Position numbers and translations under genes: made by a program. From an uncultured bacterium (GTDB lineage Bacteria; Bacteroidota; Bacteroidia; Bacteroidales; Bacteroidaceae), in contig CAJMSE010000008.1 of assembly GCA_905216025.1 (NCBI GenBank), positions 62,001-126,000 on the forward strand: a stretch of 64,000 nucleotides of DNA. The letters are read 5' to 3'. This document shows positions 23,855 through 31,519 of the stretch, in pieces (the first letter of the stretch is position 1; every line of letters begins with the position of its first letter). The notes beneath the pieces were generated by a model. That model saw only the letters and a list, made by a program, of their open reading frames with translations. It did no database searches and was not told where the DNA came from.

Positions 23855-25928
23855 AATAATATCAGTGGAATATGACAAGTTTAGAGTTCGTTTGTTTCAC
23901 ACTACAAGAAACTCTACTGTCAATATTGATGGAAAAGTATACTATTTTGGCAATATTGGTAGTTATTTGAAGACCATAAACTCTTCAGGAGAGTATATTT
24001 TGTGTGAGGTGGTATCAATAGTTGATTGGGTAGGCAAGGAAAATCAAATATATAGTACATATAATCTCGACAGTTCAAGAGAGATTATCATTAAGCCAAT
24101 AGGAACATTAATGCACGAAAAGTTCTGTATGGGTGTGGGTATTTTCCCTTCTTTGTATAGTGACGTGGAAATCGTGACTTTTAATGATTTGGATTCAATA
24201 TTGTCTTATAATGAAGGATATGACATTGATGGCGTACATTCAACAATTTTCATTGGGACAAGTAAAAGTTTGATTAATTACTCTATAGAACTTGATATCA
24301 ACCGTTTCTTCAATATACATTCAGCCGTACTTGGGAATAGTGGTAGCGGCAAGTCTAATACAATAGCTCATATTTTGCATGAAGTATATCGCAAGCATGA
24401 AAATGAAGCTATAGGAGCCAAAACAATCATATTCGATGCAAATGGTGAATATCCAATGGCTTTGGGAGTAGAGGCACATTTGAATAACGAGATAGAATCT
24501 ATTTTCTATAAGCCTAATATATGTGAGGAGAAAGGTGTACATAAACGGTTCATATTACCTTATTATTTGATGAACCTTGATGAGTGGTTGTCATTTTTAA
24601 TGGCATCGGAACGAACTCAAAAACCGTTTTGGGATAGAGTCCTTCAAGAGAGTTATAAGTTTTATAGCATTTTCAATACTGATAAAAGAAACGATACTCA
24701 TCGATTTGCCAATTATATCAAATGGAAATTACAGCAAATGCTATTCAATATTGTAAGCAGAATAGATAGTGACACCTCCAAAATGACAGCGGCAAAAGGA
24801 GCTGTCGCAATGCTTAGGCAGACATGCGATCGAGGTCTTGGTGATGATGCTGATAATAATGTCTTGACAGATCTTTCTAACTTTCTCAATGCATGTAACG
24901 ACCTGTGCGTGGTTAACTTTGGCAACAATAATGATTCCTTGTCTAATGCACTTAATCTTTTTACAGCTATAGAAGACAAGCCGAAATACGTATGTATAAC
25001 AAAACATCGTGACCATTGCGAAGCAAACCTTTCAGATACCCAAACAGAAGGTGCATTCCGACAAATCGATGAAAGTGATGCTTTGTCGGTAGACCAAAAC
25101 AAGCTTATGCCTGGTAAATACTTTGATTACCACTATCTGCGAACTGCGGTTGATATGGTACTTTTGGAAGAAGAGGCTCATGGTAATCTGCACATTAGAG
25201 ACTTCACATCTACGCTGATGAGTCGGTTGGATTTCTTTCTTTATAACCCAGAGTGTGCGTTTATGCGTATTGAAACTCCAGATTATCAAGATTGCAATGA
25301 CTACTTAGAAAAAATGTTTGGCATCTCAGATTCTGAGGGAAAAAGCAAACAACTTATCACTATAGATTCGAGTGAAGTGGGAACGGATGCTTTAGAATTG
25401 ATGACAAGTGTCGTATCTCGAATGGTGTTCGATTATAGAAAACATAAGTTTGGGAAATTGCGACAGCAAAAACCAATACATCTGATTCTTGATGAAGCAC
25501 ATCGCTATATTCGAAAAGACACTAATTACATAATGCGTGAAAATATATTTGAAAAAATAGCACGGGAAGGTCGAAAATACTCACTTTATTTGATTATATC
25601 TTCACAAAGACCCTCAGAGTTATCCCAAACTGTTTTGTCGCAATGTGGAAATTACATTGTACACCGAATTCAAAATGAAGTAGATATGAAGTATATCTAT
25701 TCCGTTCTTCCATATTTTAGCGAGGATTATATTACTAAAATTAAACAAGCAGTACCTGGGGAGGCATTGGTTTTTGGGAATTGTGTACCTATGCCCATTA
25801 TGGTTAAAATTAAAGAGGCAGAGCCAGCACCGAATAGCAAGAACTGTGACATTAAGATGGAATGGTTTTACAAAGAAGTTATGACTGATAAAGACAGTAC
25901 AAAAAAAATAAAATGGCAGATGTTTTGA
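23841..25928 (+). CDS. HerA-like hexameric ATPase/translocase
   Basis: A 695-aa HerA/FtsK-superfamily ATPase. The ATG at 23841 is preferred; an upstream TTG at 23829 would add four residues. The N-terminal HAS-barrel (KIGKIISVEYDKFRVRLF) is followed by Walker A GNSGSGKS (165-172), Walker B LILDEAH (D551, E552) and the SSQRPSELSQTVLSQCGN sensor region. Such proteins assemble as hexamers with SIR2 partners. It overlaps the SIR2 gene by 14 bp and the Vsr gene by 16 bp, so all three are probably made in fixed ratio. Confidence 0.88.
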   Translation: MKIGKIISVEYDKFRVRLFHTTRNSTVNIDGKVYYFGNIGSYLKTINSSGEYILCEVVSIVDWVGKENQIYSTYNLDSSREIIIKPIGTLMHEKFCMGVGIFPSLYSDVEIVTFNDLDSILSYNEGYDIDGVHSTIFIGTSKSLINYSIELDINRFFNIHSAVLGNSGSGKSNTIAHILHEVYRKHENEAIGAKTIIFDANGEYPMALGVEAHLNNEIESIFYKPNICEEKGVHKRFILPYYLMNLDEWLSFLMASERTQKPFWDRVLQESYKFYSIFNTDKRNDTHRFANYIKWKLQQMLFNIVSRIDSDTSKMTAAKGAVAMLRQTCDRGLGDDADNNVLTDLSNFLNACNDLCVVNFGNNNDSLSNALNLFTAIEDKPKYVCITKHRDHCEANLSDTQTEGAFRQIDESDALSVDQNKLMPGKYFDYHYLRTAVDMVLLEEEAHGNLHIRDFTSTLMSRLDFFLYNPECAFMRIETPDYQDCNDYLEKMFGISDSEGKSKQLITIDSSEVGTDALELMTSVVSRMVFDYRKHKFGKLRQQKPIHLILDEAHRYIRKDTNYIMRENIFEKIAREGRKYSLYLIISSQRPSELSQTVLSQCGNYIVHRIQNEVDMKYIYSVLPYFSEDYITKIKQAVPGEALVFGNCVPMPIMVKIKEAEPAPNSKNCDIKMEWFYKEVMTDKDSTKKIKWQMF

Positions 25929-26425
25929 CCAAAGAGCAGCGTCATCGCTGTATGTCCGCGATAAAGAGCAAGAACACAAAGCCAGAATTGCTGGTGAGAA
26001 AGTTCTTGTTCAGCCGTGGGTTTCGGTATAGGCTGAATCACCCACGGCTTCCGGGACATCCAGATTTGGTTTTACGTAAATACAGAACTGTTATTTTCGT
26101 AAATGGCTGCTTTTGGCACGGTCACGAAGAATGTAAATACTACGCTCTACCAAAGACAAATGTTGAGTTTTGGAAGAATAAAATTGAGCGTAATCGGCGT
26201 AGAGATATAGAGGAACGGCAACAGATAACTTCGATGGGGTGGCATTGTATTACTGTTTGGGAATGTCAGTTGAAACCAAAAGTCCGCCAACAGACTTTAG
26301 AGGCTTTGGAATATACTCTTAGCCATATTTACCTTGAAGACAGAAAAATAAAATATTACGAGACTACAGAGGTTGAATATAATATGGTAGCAGAACCCGT
26401 TGAAAGTTATGGCAAATCAAAATGA
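25913..26425 (+). CDS. vsr: Vsr (very short patch repair) endonuclease
   Basis: A 170-aa Vsr family nuclease that nicks at T:G mismatches formed when 5-methylcytosine deaminates. Conserved segments: MSAIKSKNTKPELLVRK (about 14), PDLVLRKYRTVIFVNGCFWHGHE (about 50-72, given as joined motifs; catalytic Asp and zinc-binding Cys/His) and ITVWECQL (about 117). It is normally encoded beside its C5-methyltransferase; here it lies 12.4 kb away as the ninth gene. It overlaps HerA by 16 bp. It supports the view that the methyltransferase at 12.2 kb makes 5mC in a defined site. Confidence 0.9.
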   Translation: MADVLTKEQRHRCMSAIKSKNTKPELLVRKFLFSRGFRYRLNHPRLPGHPDLVLRKYRTVIFVNGCFWHGHEECKYYALPKTNVEFWKNKIERNRRRDIEERQQITSMGWHCITVWECQLKPKVRQQTLEALEYTLSHIYLEDRKIKYYETTEVEYNMVAEPVESYGKSK

Positions 26426-26657
26426 ATAATCTAAAGGTCAGTGTATTTCATATTTGTGGACACTTCAATACTGTGGGAACTTTGCGGTATCAAACAACAG
26501 GTAGAATCTCGTATTTTAGTTGATTATCAGTATTATAGAGTATTGAGATGGGGTCAAGCGTGAAGAACCCGCACACGGCAGATTCTTCACTCTTCACAAT
26601 TGATTCTTAACTATTTCACAGTTAATCCTTCACTCTTCATTCATCACTCTTCACTCA
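26426..26657. other. Right junction of the element
   Basis: No gene. Base composition changes from A/T-rich to the host GC-rich level here, so the right end of the element should lie within about 26430-26600. I compared it by eye with 2840-3160 and found no clear direct repeat, so the att core remains unplaced. The second half holds several TTCACTCTTCAC-like short repeats common in Prevotella-type intergenic DNA. Confidence 0.5.
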
Positions 26658-27458
26658 TCAAGGCTGCTTGCCGATGTAGGCGAGGATACCGCCGTCCACA
26701 TAAAGGATGTGGCCGTTCACGGCGTCGGAAGCCTTCGATGCGAGGAACACGGCGGGTCCGCCCAGCTCCTCGGGGTCGAGCCAGCGGCCGGCCGGAGTCT
26801 TCGCGCAGATGAACGAGTCGAACGGATGGCGGCTGCCGTCGGGCTGCTTCTCACGGAGAGGAGCGGTCTGCGGAGTGGCGATATAGCCCGGGCCGATGCC
26901 GTTGCACTGGATGTTGTACTCTCCGTACTCGGAGCAGATGTTGCGTGTGAGCATCTTCAGACCGCCCTTGGCTGCTGCGTATGCCGACACTGTCTCGCGG
27001 CCCAGCTCGCTCATCATCGAGCAGATGTTGATGATCTTACCCTCGCGGCGCTCCATCATCTCGGGCAGCACGGCCGAAGAAACGATGAACGGACCTACGA
27101 GGTCGATGTCAATGACCTGCTGGAACTCGGCGCGCTTCATCTCGTGCATGGGTATGCGCTTGATGATACCTGCGTTGTTGACGAGGATGTCAATCTGTCC
27201 CACCTCTGCGTGAATCTTCTCCACGAGTGCCTTCACGTCGTCTTCCTTGGTCACGTCGCACACGTATCCGTGCACGTTCTCGATGCCGGCCTCCTTGTAG
27301 TTGGCCAGACCGCGCTCAAGGGCAGCCTCGTTGATGTCGTTGAAGATTATGTTCTTGATGCCTGCGGCAACGAAAGCCTTGGCAATATTAAATCCTATAC
27401 CGTAAGAAGCGCCGGTAATCCATGCGTTTTTCCCCTCTAATGAAAATGGATTGTTCAT
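26658..27458 (-). CDS. kduD: KduD-type SDR (2-dehydro-3-deoxy-D-gluconate/gluconate 5-dehydrogenase)
   Basis: A 266-aa short-chain dehydrogenase. NAD(P)-binding motif GASYGIG (near 17), structural NNAG (near 92), catalytic Ser in NICSMMSE and Tyr-x3-Lys in SAYAAAKGG. It follows the kduI gene on the same strand (44 bp gap). In uronate catabolism KduI isomerises 5-keto-4-deoxyuronate and KduD reduces the product to 2-keto-3-deoxygluconate. Enzymes of this type are often also called gluconate 5-dehydrogenase; sequence alone does not separate them, and the kduI neighbour favours KduD. Confidence 0.85.
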   Translation of the reverse strand: MNNPFSLEGKNAWITGASYGIGFNIAKAFVAAGIKNIIFNDINEAALERGLANYKEAGIENVHGYVCDVTKEDDVKALVEKIHAEVGQIDILVNNAGIIKRIPMHEMKRAEFQQVIDIDLVGPFIVSSAVLPEMMERREGKIINICSMMSELGRETVSAYAAAKGGLKMLTRNICSEYGEYNIQCNGIGPGYIATPQTAPLREKQPDGSRHPFDSFICAKTPAGRWLDPEELGGPAVFLASKASDAVNGHILYVDGGILAYIGKQP

Positions 27459-27502
27459 TTAATTATGATTTTAGTATTGTTAGTTATAAAATTGTTTCCC
27501 CT

Positions 27503-28345
27503 TTATTTCAAGTCAGTGATGAGTGAAAAGTCCTGGTCGCCGTAGTCGAGGTTCTCGCCTCCCATACCCCAGATGAAGGTATAGTTGTGTGTGGCGGCGG
27601 CGGAGTGGATGCTCCATTCGGGCGAGAGCACGGCCTGGTCGCCCTTCATCCAGAGGTGGCGGGTCTCCTCCACCTCACCCATGAAGTGGCATACGGCCTG
27701 GTCTTCGGGCACCTCGAAGTAGAAGTAAGCCTCCATGCGGCGGCTGTGCACGTGTGCGGGCATCGTATTCCATACGCTGCCGGGAGCCAGCTCCGTCATA
27801 CCCATCTGCAACTGGCATGTGGGGAGCACCTGGTTGACCAGCATCTTGTTGATGTCGCGCTCGTTGCTCGTCTCCAGCGCACCCATGTGGGCCACCACGG
27901 CGTCGGCCTTTGTCACCTTGCGGCAGGGATATGCCGTGTGGGCGGTGACGCTGTTGAAGTAGAACTTGGCGGGCTTTGCGCCGTCCTTCGACGAGAAATA
28001 GACGTCGCGGTCGCCGCGGCCGATATACAGGGCCTCCTTGAATCCGAGCTCAAACACCTCGTCGCCGACCTTCACCGTGCCTTCGCCGCCAACGTTGAAG
28101 ATACCTATCTCGCGGCGTGTGGTGAAGTATTCGGCCTTCAGCGGGTCGATGGCCTCGAGCTTCAGCTCCTCGGCCACGGGCATTGCGCCGCCAACCACCA
28201 TGCGGTCGTACATCGAATATACCATGTTCACCTCGTCGGCAGCGAATACTCTCTCTATAAGGAAGTCGCGGCGGATGCGCGCCGTATCATAACTCTTGGC
28301 ATCCTCGGGGTGGGATGCGTAGCGGATTTCATAATTTGTCTTCAT
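27503..28345 (-). CDS. kduI: 5-dehydro-4-deoxy-D-glucuronate isomerase
   Basis: A 280-aa cupin-fold KduI of normal length. Zinc ligands are visible in PAHVHSRRMEAYFYF (His-x-His and Glu, about residues 196-210) and in the later SIHSAAATHNY. It catalyses the isomerisation in the degradation of pectin or glycosaminoglycan-derived unsaturated uronates. It is the first gene of a leftward pair with kduD, and the host therefore probably uses plant or host polyuronides. A TATCTTTG -7 box lies just upstream. Confidence 0.95.
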   Translation of the reverse strand: MKTNYEIRYASHPEDAKSYDTARIRRDFLIERVFAADEVNMVYSMYDRMVVGGAMPVAEELKLEAIDPLKAEYFTTRREIGIFNVGGEGTVKVGDEVFELGFKEALYIGRGDRDVYFSSKDGAKPAKFYFNSVTAHTAYPCRKVTKADAVVAHMGALETSNERDINKMLVNQVLPTCQLQMGMTELAPGSVWNTMPAHVHSRRMEAYFYFEVPEDQAVCHFMGEVEETRHLWMKGDQAVLSPEWSIHSAAATHNYTFIWGMGGENLDYGDQDFSLITDLK

Positions 28346-28381
28346 AAACTTTGTTTTAATGAGTTTTTATATAGTCTTTTG

Positions 28382-28389
28382 CAAAGATA
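28382..28389 (-). promoter_or_regulatory. Candidate -7 box of kduI-kduD
   Basis: Reads TATCTTTG on the minus strand, about 40 bases before the kduI start. The -33 element is not obvious. Confidence 0.55.
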
Positions 28390-28486
28390 CTATTTTTTAT
28401 TGAATAAGAGCCGGTTGCACGTCCATCTTTTTAAAGTATATAACAATTTATAGCAGTTCGGCAGGGCCTGCGCCGGGCCGCCGCCG

Positions 28487-28620
28487 TCATTTGCGCCCGT
28501 AGACGAGGCGGGCCAGGCCGTAGATATAGCGGCGGAAGCCGGGGCGGTAGGCCCCCGCCACAGCCCCGTACGGCCGAGGATACGGTCTGAGAACCACCTC
28601 TCCCGCAGCAAACTACAACA
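28487..28620 (-). pseudogene. Possible remnant of a gene 3' end
   Basis: On the minus strand one frame reads ERWFSDRILGR and, after a one-base shift, another reads YRPGFRRYIYGLARLVYGRK, ending at TGA 28489-28487. The second run looks like a genuine basic C-terminus rather than random GC-rich translation. I see no intact upstream part. This is a tentative call. Confidence 0.3.
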
Positions 28621-28765
28621 AGTCAGCCTGGCATTTGATATAGAACAGGTGTGGCGTAAGCCCCAAATCAGCGAATGCAAATATACACAATAAAAACAAA
28701 TCCAAACCAAAAACCGAGTATCCGCAAATCAAATCCGAACCAACGGCTGCGCAAGGAGCACCCCG

Positions 28766-28941
28766 TGACGGTGCCGGGAGGCCGTTCTGACGGTGCAACG
28801 GAGCGCCCGTGACGGTGCATCGGGTTGCCCGCCGATGTATCGTGAGAGGCATCAAACGCGTTTGTGAGAGCTGTCAAAAGTGTTTTTGAGAGCTACCAAA
28901 AGTGTTTTTGAGAGCTGTCAAAAGATGCCGTGAGCTACTGC
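28766..28941. repeat. 22-bp-period intergenic array A (8 units)
   Basis: Eight consecutive 22-bp units with no slip. The first three share TGACGGTGC (28766, 28788, 28810). Later units share TGAGAG (28843, 28865, 28887, 28909) and AAAAGTGTTTTTGAGAGCT. The units diverge stepwise along the array. The array lies in the 771-bp intergenic region between kduI and the helicase gene, which has no intact gene. Confidence 0.75.
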
Positions 28942-29015
28942 CGGGAAACGCATCTGCCGCCGGCGGAGCCTGAACCGCCGTAAATTAATGCCGCCTTTTA
29001 TGCTCAGACCGGAAT

Positions 29016-29116
29016 TATCTTTGTACTTTTGCATGGCAAACAACACATGTTGCACAGCAAAGCAACACACGTCGCACAGCAAAGCAACACACATCATAAA
29101 GCAAACAACACACATA
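29016..29116 (+). promoter_or_regulatory. Promoter and repetitive leader of the helicase gene
   Basis: TATCTTTG at 29016-29023 is a consensus -7 box. It places the transcript start near 29030 and rules out the upstream in-frame ATG at 28988. The leader 29036-29116 consists of near-repeats of GCAAAGCAACACAC/CACAGC, each about 20-24 nt. Confidence 0.6.
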
Positions 29117-31294
29117 ATGGAAAATAACACAGAACTGCGCATGGCATGGCAGCTAGTCGAGAAGACCGGATGCAACGTCTTCCTGACGGGTAAGGCCGGC
29201 ACGGGAAAGACCACGTTTCTGAGGGAACTGAGGACGAAGTCGCCCAAGCGGATGGTCGTGCTCGCACCCACGGGCATCGCCGCCATCAACGCCGGCGGAG
29301 CCACGATACACTCGTTCTTCCAGCTCCCCCTGTCGCCCTACGTGCCCGGAGCCACCTTCGGCAGCCGCGAGCAGAAGCGCTACCAGTTCGGCAAGGTGAA
29401 GCGCAGCATCATCAAGACCCTCGACCTGCTCGTCATCGACGAGATAAGCATGGTGAGGGCCGACCTGCTCGACGCCGTCGACTCCGTGATGCGCCGCTAC
29501 CGCGTGCACAACCTGCCCTTCGGCGGCGTGCAGCTGCTGCTCATAGGCGACCTGCAGCAACTCGCGCCCGTGGTGAAAGACGACGAGTGGGAGATGATGA
29601 GGCAGTACTACGACACCCCTTACTTCTTCTCGAGCCGCGCACTCATGGCCGCGCAGTATCAGACGATAGAGCTGCAGCGCGTATACCGCCAGCAGGACAG
29701 CGCCTTCATCGGCCTGCTGAACAGCATCCGGGAGAACCGCGCCGACGAGAAGACGCTCGAAGCGCTCAACCGCCGCTGCATACCGGGCTTCACCCCGCCG
29801 CGCGGCAGCGACTACATACAGCTGACGACGCATAACTGGCAGGCGCAGCGCATCAACGACAACGAACTGGAGATGCTGCCCGCGGCGGCCCACAGCTACC
29901 GCGCCGAAGTGGAGGGGACGTTCCCCGAGAGCTCATATCCGGCCGACGAGACGCTCGTGCTGAAGGAGGGGGCGCAGGTGATGTTCATCAAGAACGACCC
30001 GGCAGGCCACTACTACAACGGCATGCTCGGCGACGTGGCCTACGCCGACGGCAGGAAGATAAGGGTGCGGACGAAGGACACGGGCGAGACGATAGACCTC
30101 GAGCCGGCCGAATGGGCCAACTCGAAGTATGCGATAGACAGCCGCACGAAGGAAATCACCGAGACGGTGGAGGGCGTCTTCCGCCAGTATCCTCTGCGGC
30201 TGGCATGGGCCATCACGATACACAAGAGCCAGGGACTGACCTTCGAGCACGCCATCATCGACGCCTCGCACTCGTTTGCCCACGGCCAGACCTACGTGGC
30301 GCTGAGCCGCTGCAAGTCGCTCGAGGGCATGGTGCTGAGCGCTCCGCTGAGCCGCGCGGCCGTGATCAGCGACGCCACGGTGGACGAGTTCACGCGGCAG
30401 GCCGGGGCCAACCGCCCCACCGAGGCCACGGTGACGGCGCTCGAGCAGGCCTACGTGGTGCAGATGCTCGACGAGCTGTTCGGCCTCGGCATGCTGCGGC
30501 AGGCCGTGGAGATGATGGTGCGCACGCTCATGGAGCATTTCTACAGCAAATATCACACGCTGCTCACCGAATATACAAACGCAAGGAACATGCTGGACGA
30601 GCTCGCCGGTGTGGCTGAGAAGTTCGGGAAGCAATATCGCAGCCTGCTCGCCGGCGGTCACGATGCCGCCGACCCGCTGCTGCAAGAGCGCATTCACAAG
30701 GCCGCGACATACTTTTCCGGCAGGCTCGAAACGATGAAAACACTGTATGCAAAGACGCGCGTGGAGACGGGAAACAAACTCGTAAGGGCGCAATTCGACG
30801 ACCGCCATGCCATGCTCGGCGAGGAGCTCGGTCTGAAAACAAAACTGCTCGGATATATCTCCGACCCGGATTGCACTTTCTCTACAAGCGACTATCTGCG
30901 CCGCAAGGCACGCATATTGCTCGGCGACAATGCCGACGAGACAGCCTCAACGGGGCGGACACGCAAGACAAAGACACCGAAAGCGCCCAAAGCGCCGAAA
31001 ATACCCACGGCAAAGATAAGCTATGACATGTTTATATCGGGCATGGGCATCGACAAAATAGCCGCCGAGCGCAGTCTCACCACCGGCACAATATTCAACC
31101 ATCTGGCCCAATACGTGGAGCAGGGAACGCTGCCGATAGAGCAACTGATGCCGCAAGAGCACATCGACGAGATACGCAATTACGCCCGCATTCACCCGCA
31201 GGAACTTTCGGCCACGCAGATAAAGACGGCCGTCGGCGATGCAATAAGCTACGACGAAATACGTATCGTGAAAAAGATTTACGGCATTGGGTAA
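29117..31294 (+). CDS. PIF1/RecD-like helicase with C-terminal helix-turn-helix
   Basis: A 725-aa protein; the start MENNTELRMAW is chosen because the promoter -7 box lies downstream of the earlier ATG. Helicase motifs: Walker A GKAGTGKTTFL (about 21), PTGIAAINAGGATIHSFF (Ia), VIDEISMV (II, about 104), GDLQQLAPV (III, about 145), and AITIHKSQGLTF with YVALSRC (V-VI, about 364-395). The C-terminal about 100 residues form a helix-turn-helix of the HTH_40/RecQ-like type (ISYDMFISGMGIDKIAAERS). It probably unwinds DNA in repair or replication. A lysine/proline linker precedes the HTH. Confidence 0.88.
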   Translation: MENNTELRMAWQLVEKTGCNVFLTGKAGTGKTTFLRELRTKSPKRMVVLAPTGIAAINAGGATIHSFFQLPLSPYVPGATFGSREQKRYQFGKVKRSIIKTLDLLVIDEISMVRADLLDAVDSVMRRYRVHNLPFGGVQLLLIGDLQQLAPVVKDDEWEMMRQYYDTPYFFSSRALMAAQYQTIELQRVYRQQDSAFIGLLNSIRENRADEKTLEALNRRCIPGFTPPRGSDYIQLTTHNWQAQRINDNELEMLPAAAHSYRAEVEGTFPESSYPADETLVLKEGAQVMFIKNDPAGHYYNGMLGDVAYADGRKIRVRTKDTGETIDLEPAEWANSKYAIDSRTKEITETVEGVFRQYPLRLAWAITIHKSQGLTFEHAIIDASHSFAHGQTYVALSRCKSLEGMVLSAPLSRAAVISDATVDEFTRQAGANRPTEATVTALEQAYVVQMLDELFGLGMLRQAVEMMVRTLMEHFYSKYHTLLTEYTNARNMLDELAGVAEKFGKQYRSLLAGGHDAADPLLQERIHKAATYFSGRLETMKTLYAKTRVETGNKLVRAQFDDRHAMLGEELGLKTKLLGYISDPDCTFSTSDYLRRKARILLGDNADETASTGRTRKTKTPKAPKAPKIPTAKISYDMFISGMGIDKIAAERSLTTGTIFNHLAQYVEQGTLPIEQLMPQEHIDEIRNYARIHPQELSATQIKTAVGDAISYDEIRIVKKIYGIG

Positions 31295-31353
31295 ATGAAT
31301 AATGAATAATGAAGAATTAAGAATGAAGAATTAAGAATAAATAAAAATGCAGA

Positions 31354-31440
31354 GTGATGAATGAAGAGGTATGATTATCATCATGTATTAGAAGCTATTG
31401 TCCGTAACTTCCAAAGTAATCATACCTCTTCACTCATCAC
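31354..31440. repeat. Long inverted repeat downstream of the helicase gene
   Basis: Arms 31354-31377 and 31417-31440 are 24 bp and complementary except for one mismatch; the loop is 39 nt. No T-run follows directly, so a simple terminator is less likely than a structured element. It resembles the short GAAGAGTGATGA-like repeats near 26600. Confidence 0.7.
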
Positions 31441-31446
31441 CCGTTT

Positions 31447-31508
31447 CTCCCCTTTGGGGAGATTAAGAGGGGCTTCTTCACCTCCCCTTTGTGAAGATTA
31501 AGAGGGGG
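31447..31508. repeat. GC-rich palindromic repeats (copies 2 and 3)
   Basis: Two tandem, slightly diverged copies (31447-31473 and 31480-31508) of the CTCCCCTTTGGGGAGATTAAGAGGGGC type seen at 127 and 55569. They lie between the stops of convergent genes. Confidence 0.6.
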
Positions 31509-31519
31509 CTTCTTCTTTT

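Noticed and set aside
2840..26600. Direct repeats marking attL/attR of the mobile element
   Set aside because: By eye I found only short shared words such as TATCAAA between the two junction regions; too weak to name an att core.
28766..28941. CRISPR array
   Set aside because: Contiguous drifting units without spacers; no cas genes.
28988..29116. Earlier start for the helicase gene at 28988
   Set aside because: The -7 box at 29016-29023 lies downstream of that ATG, and the added residues look like translated leader repeats.
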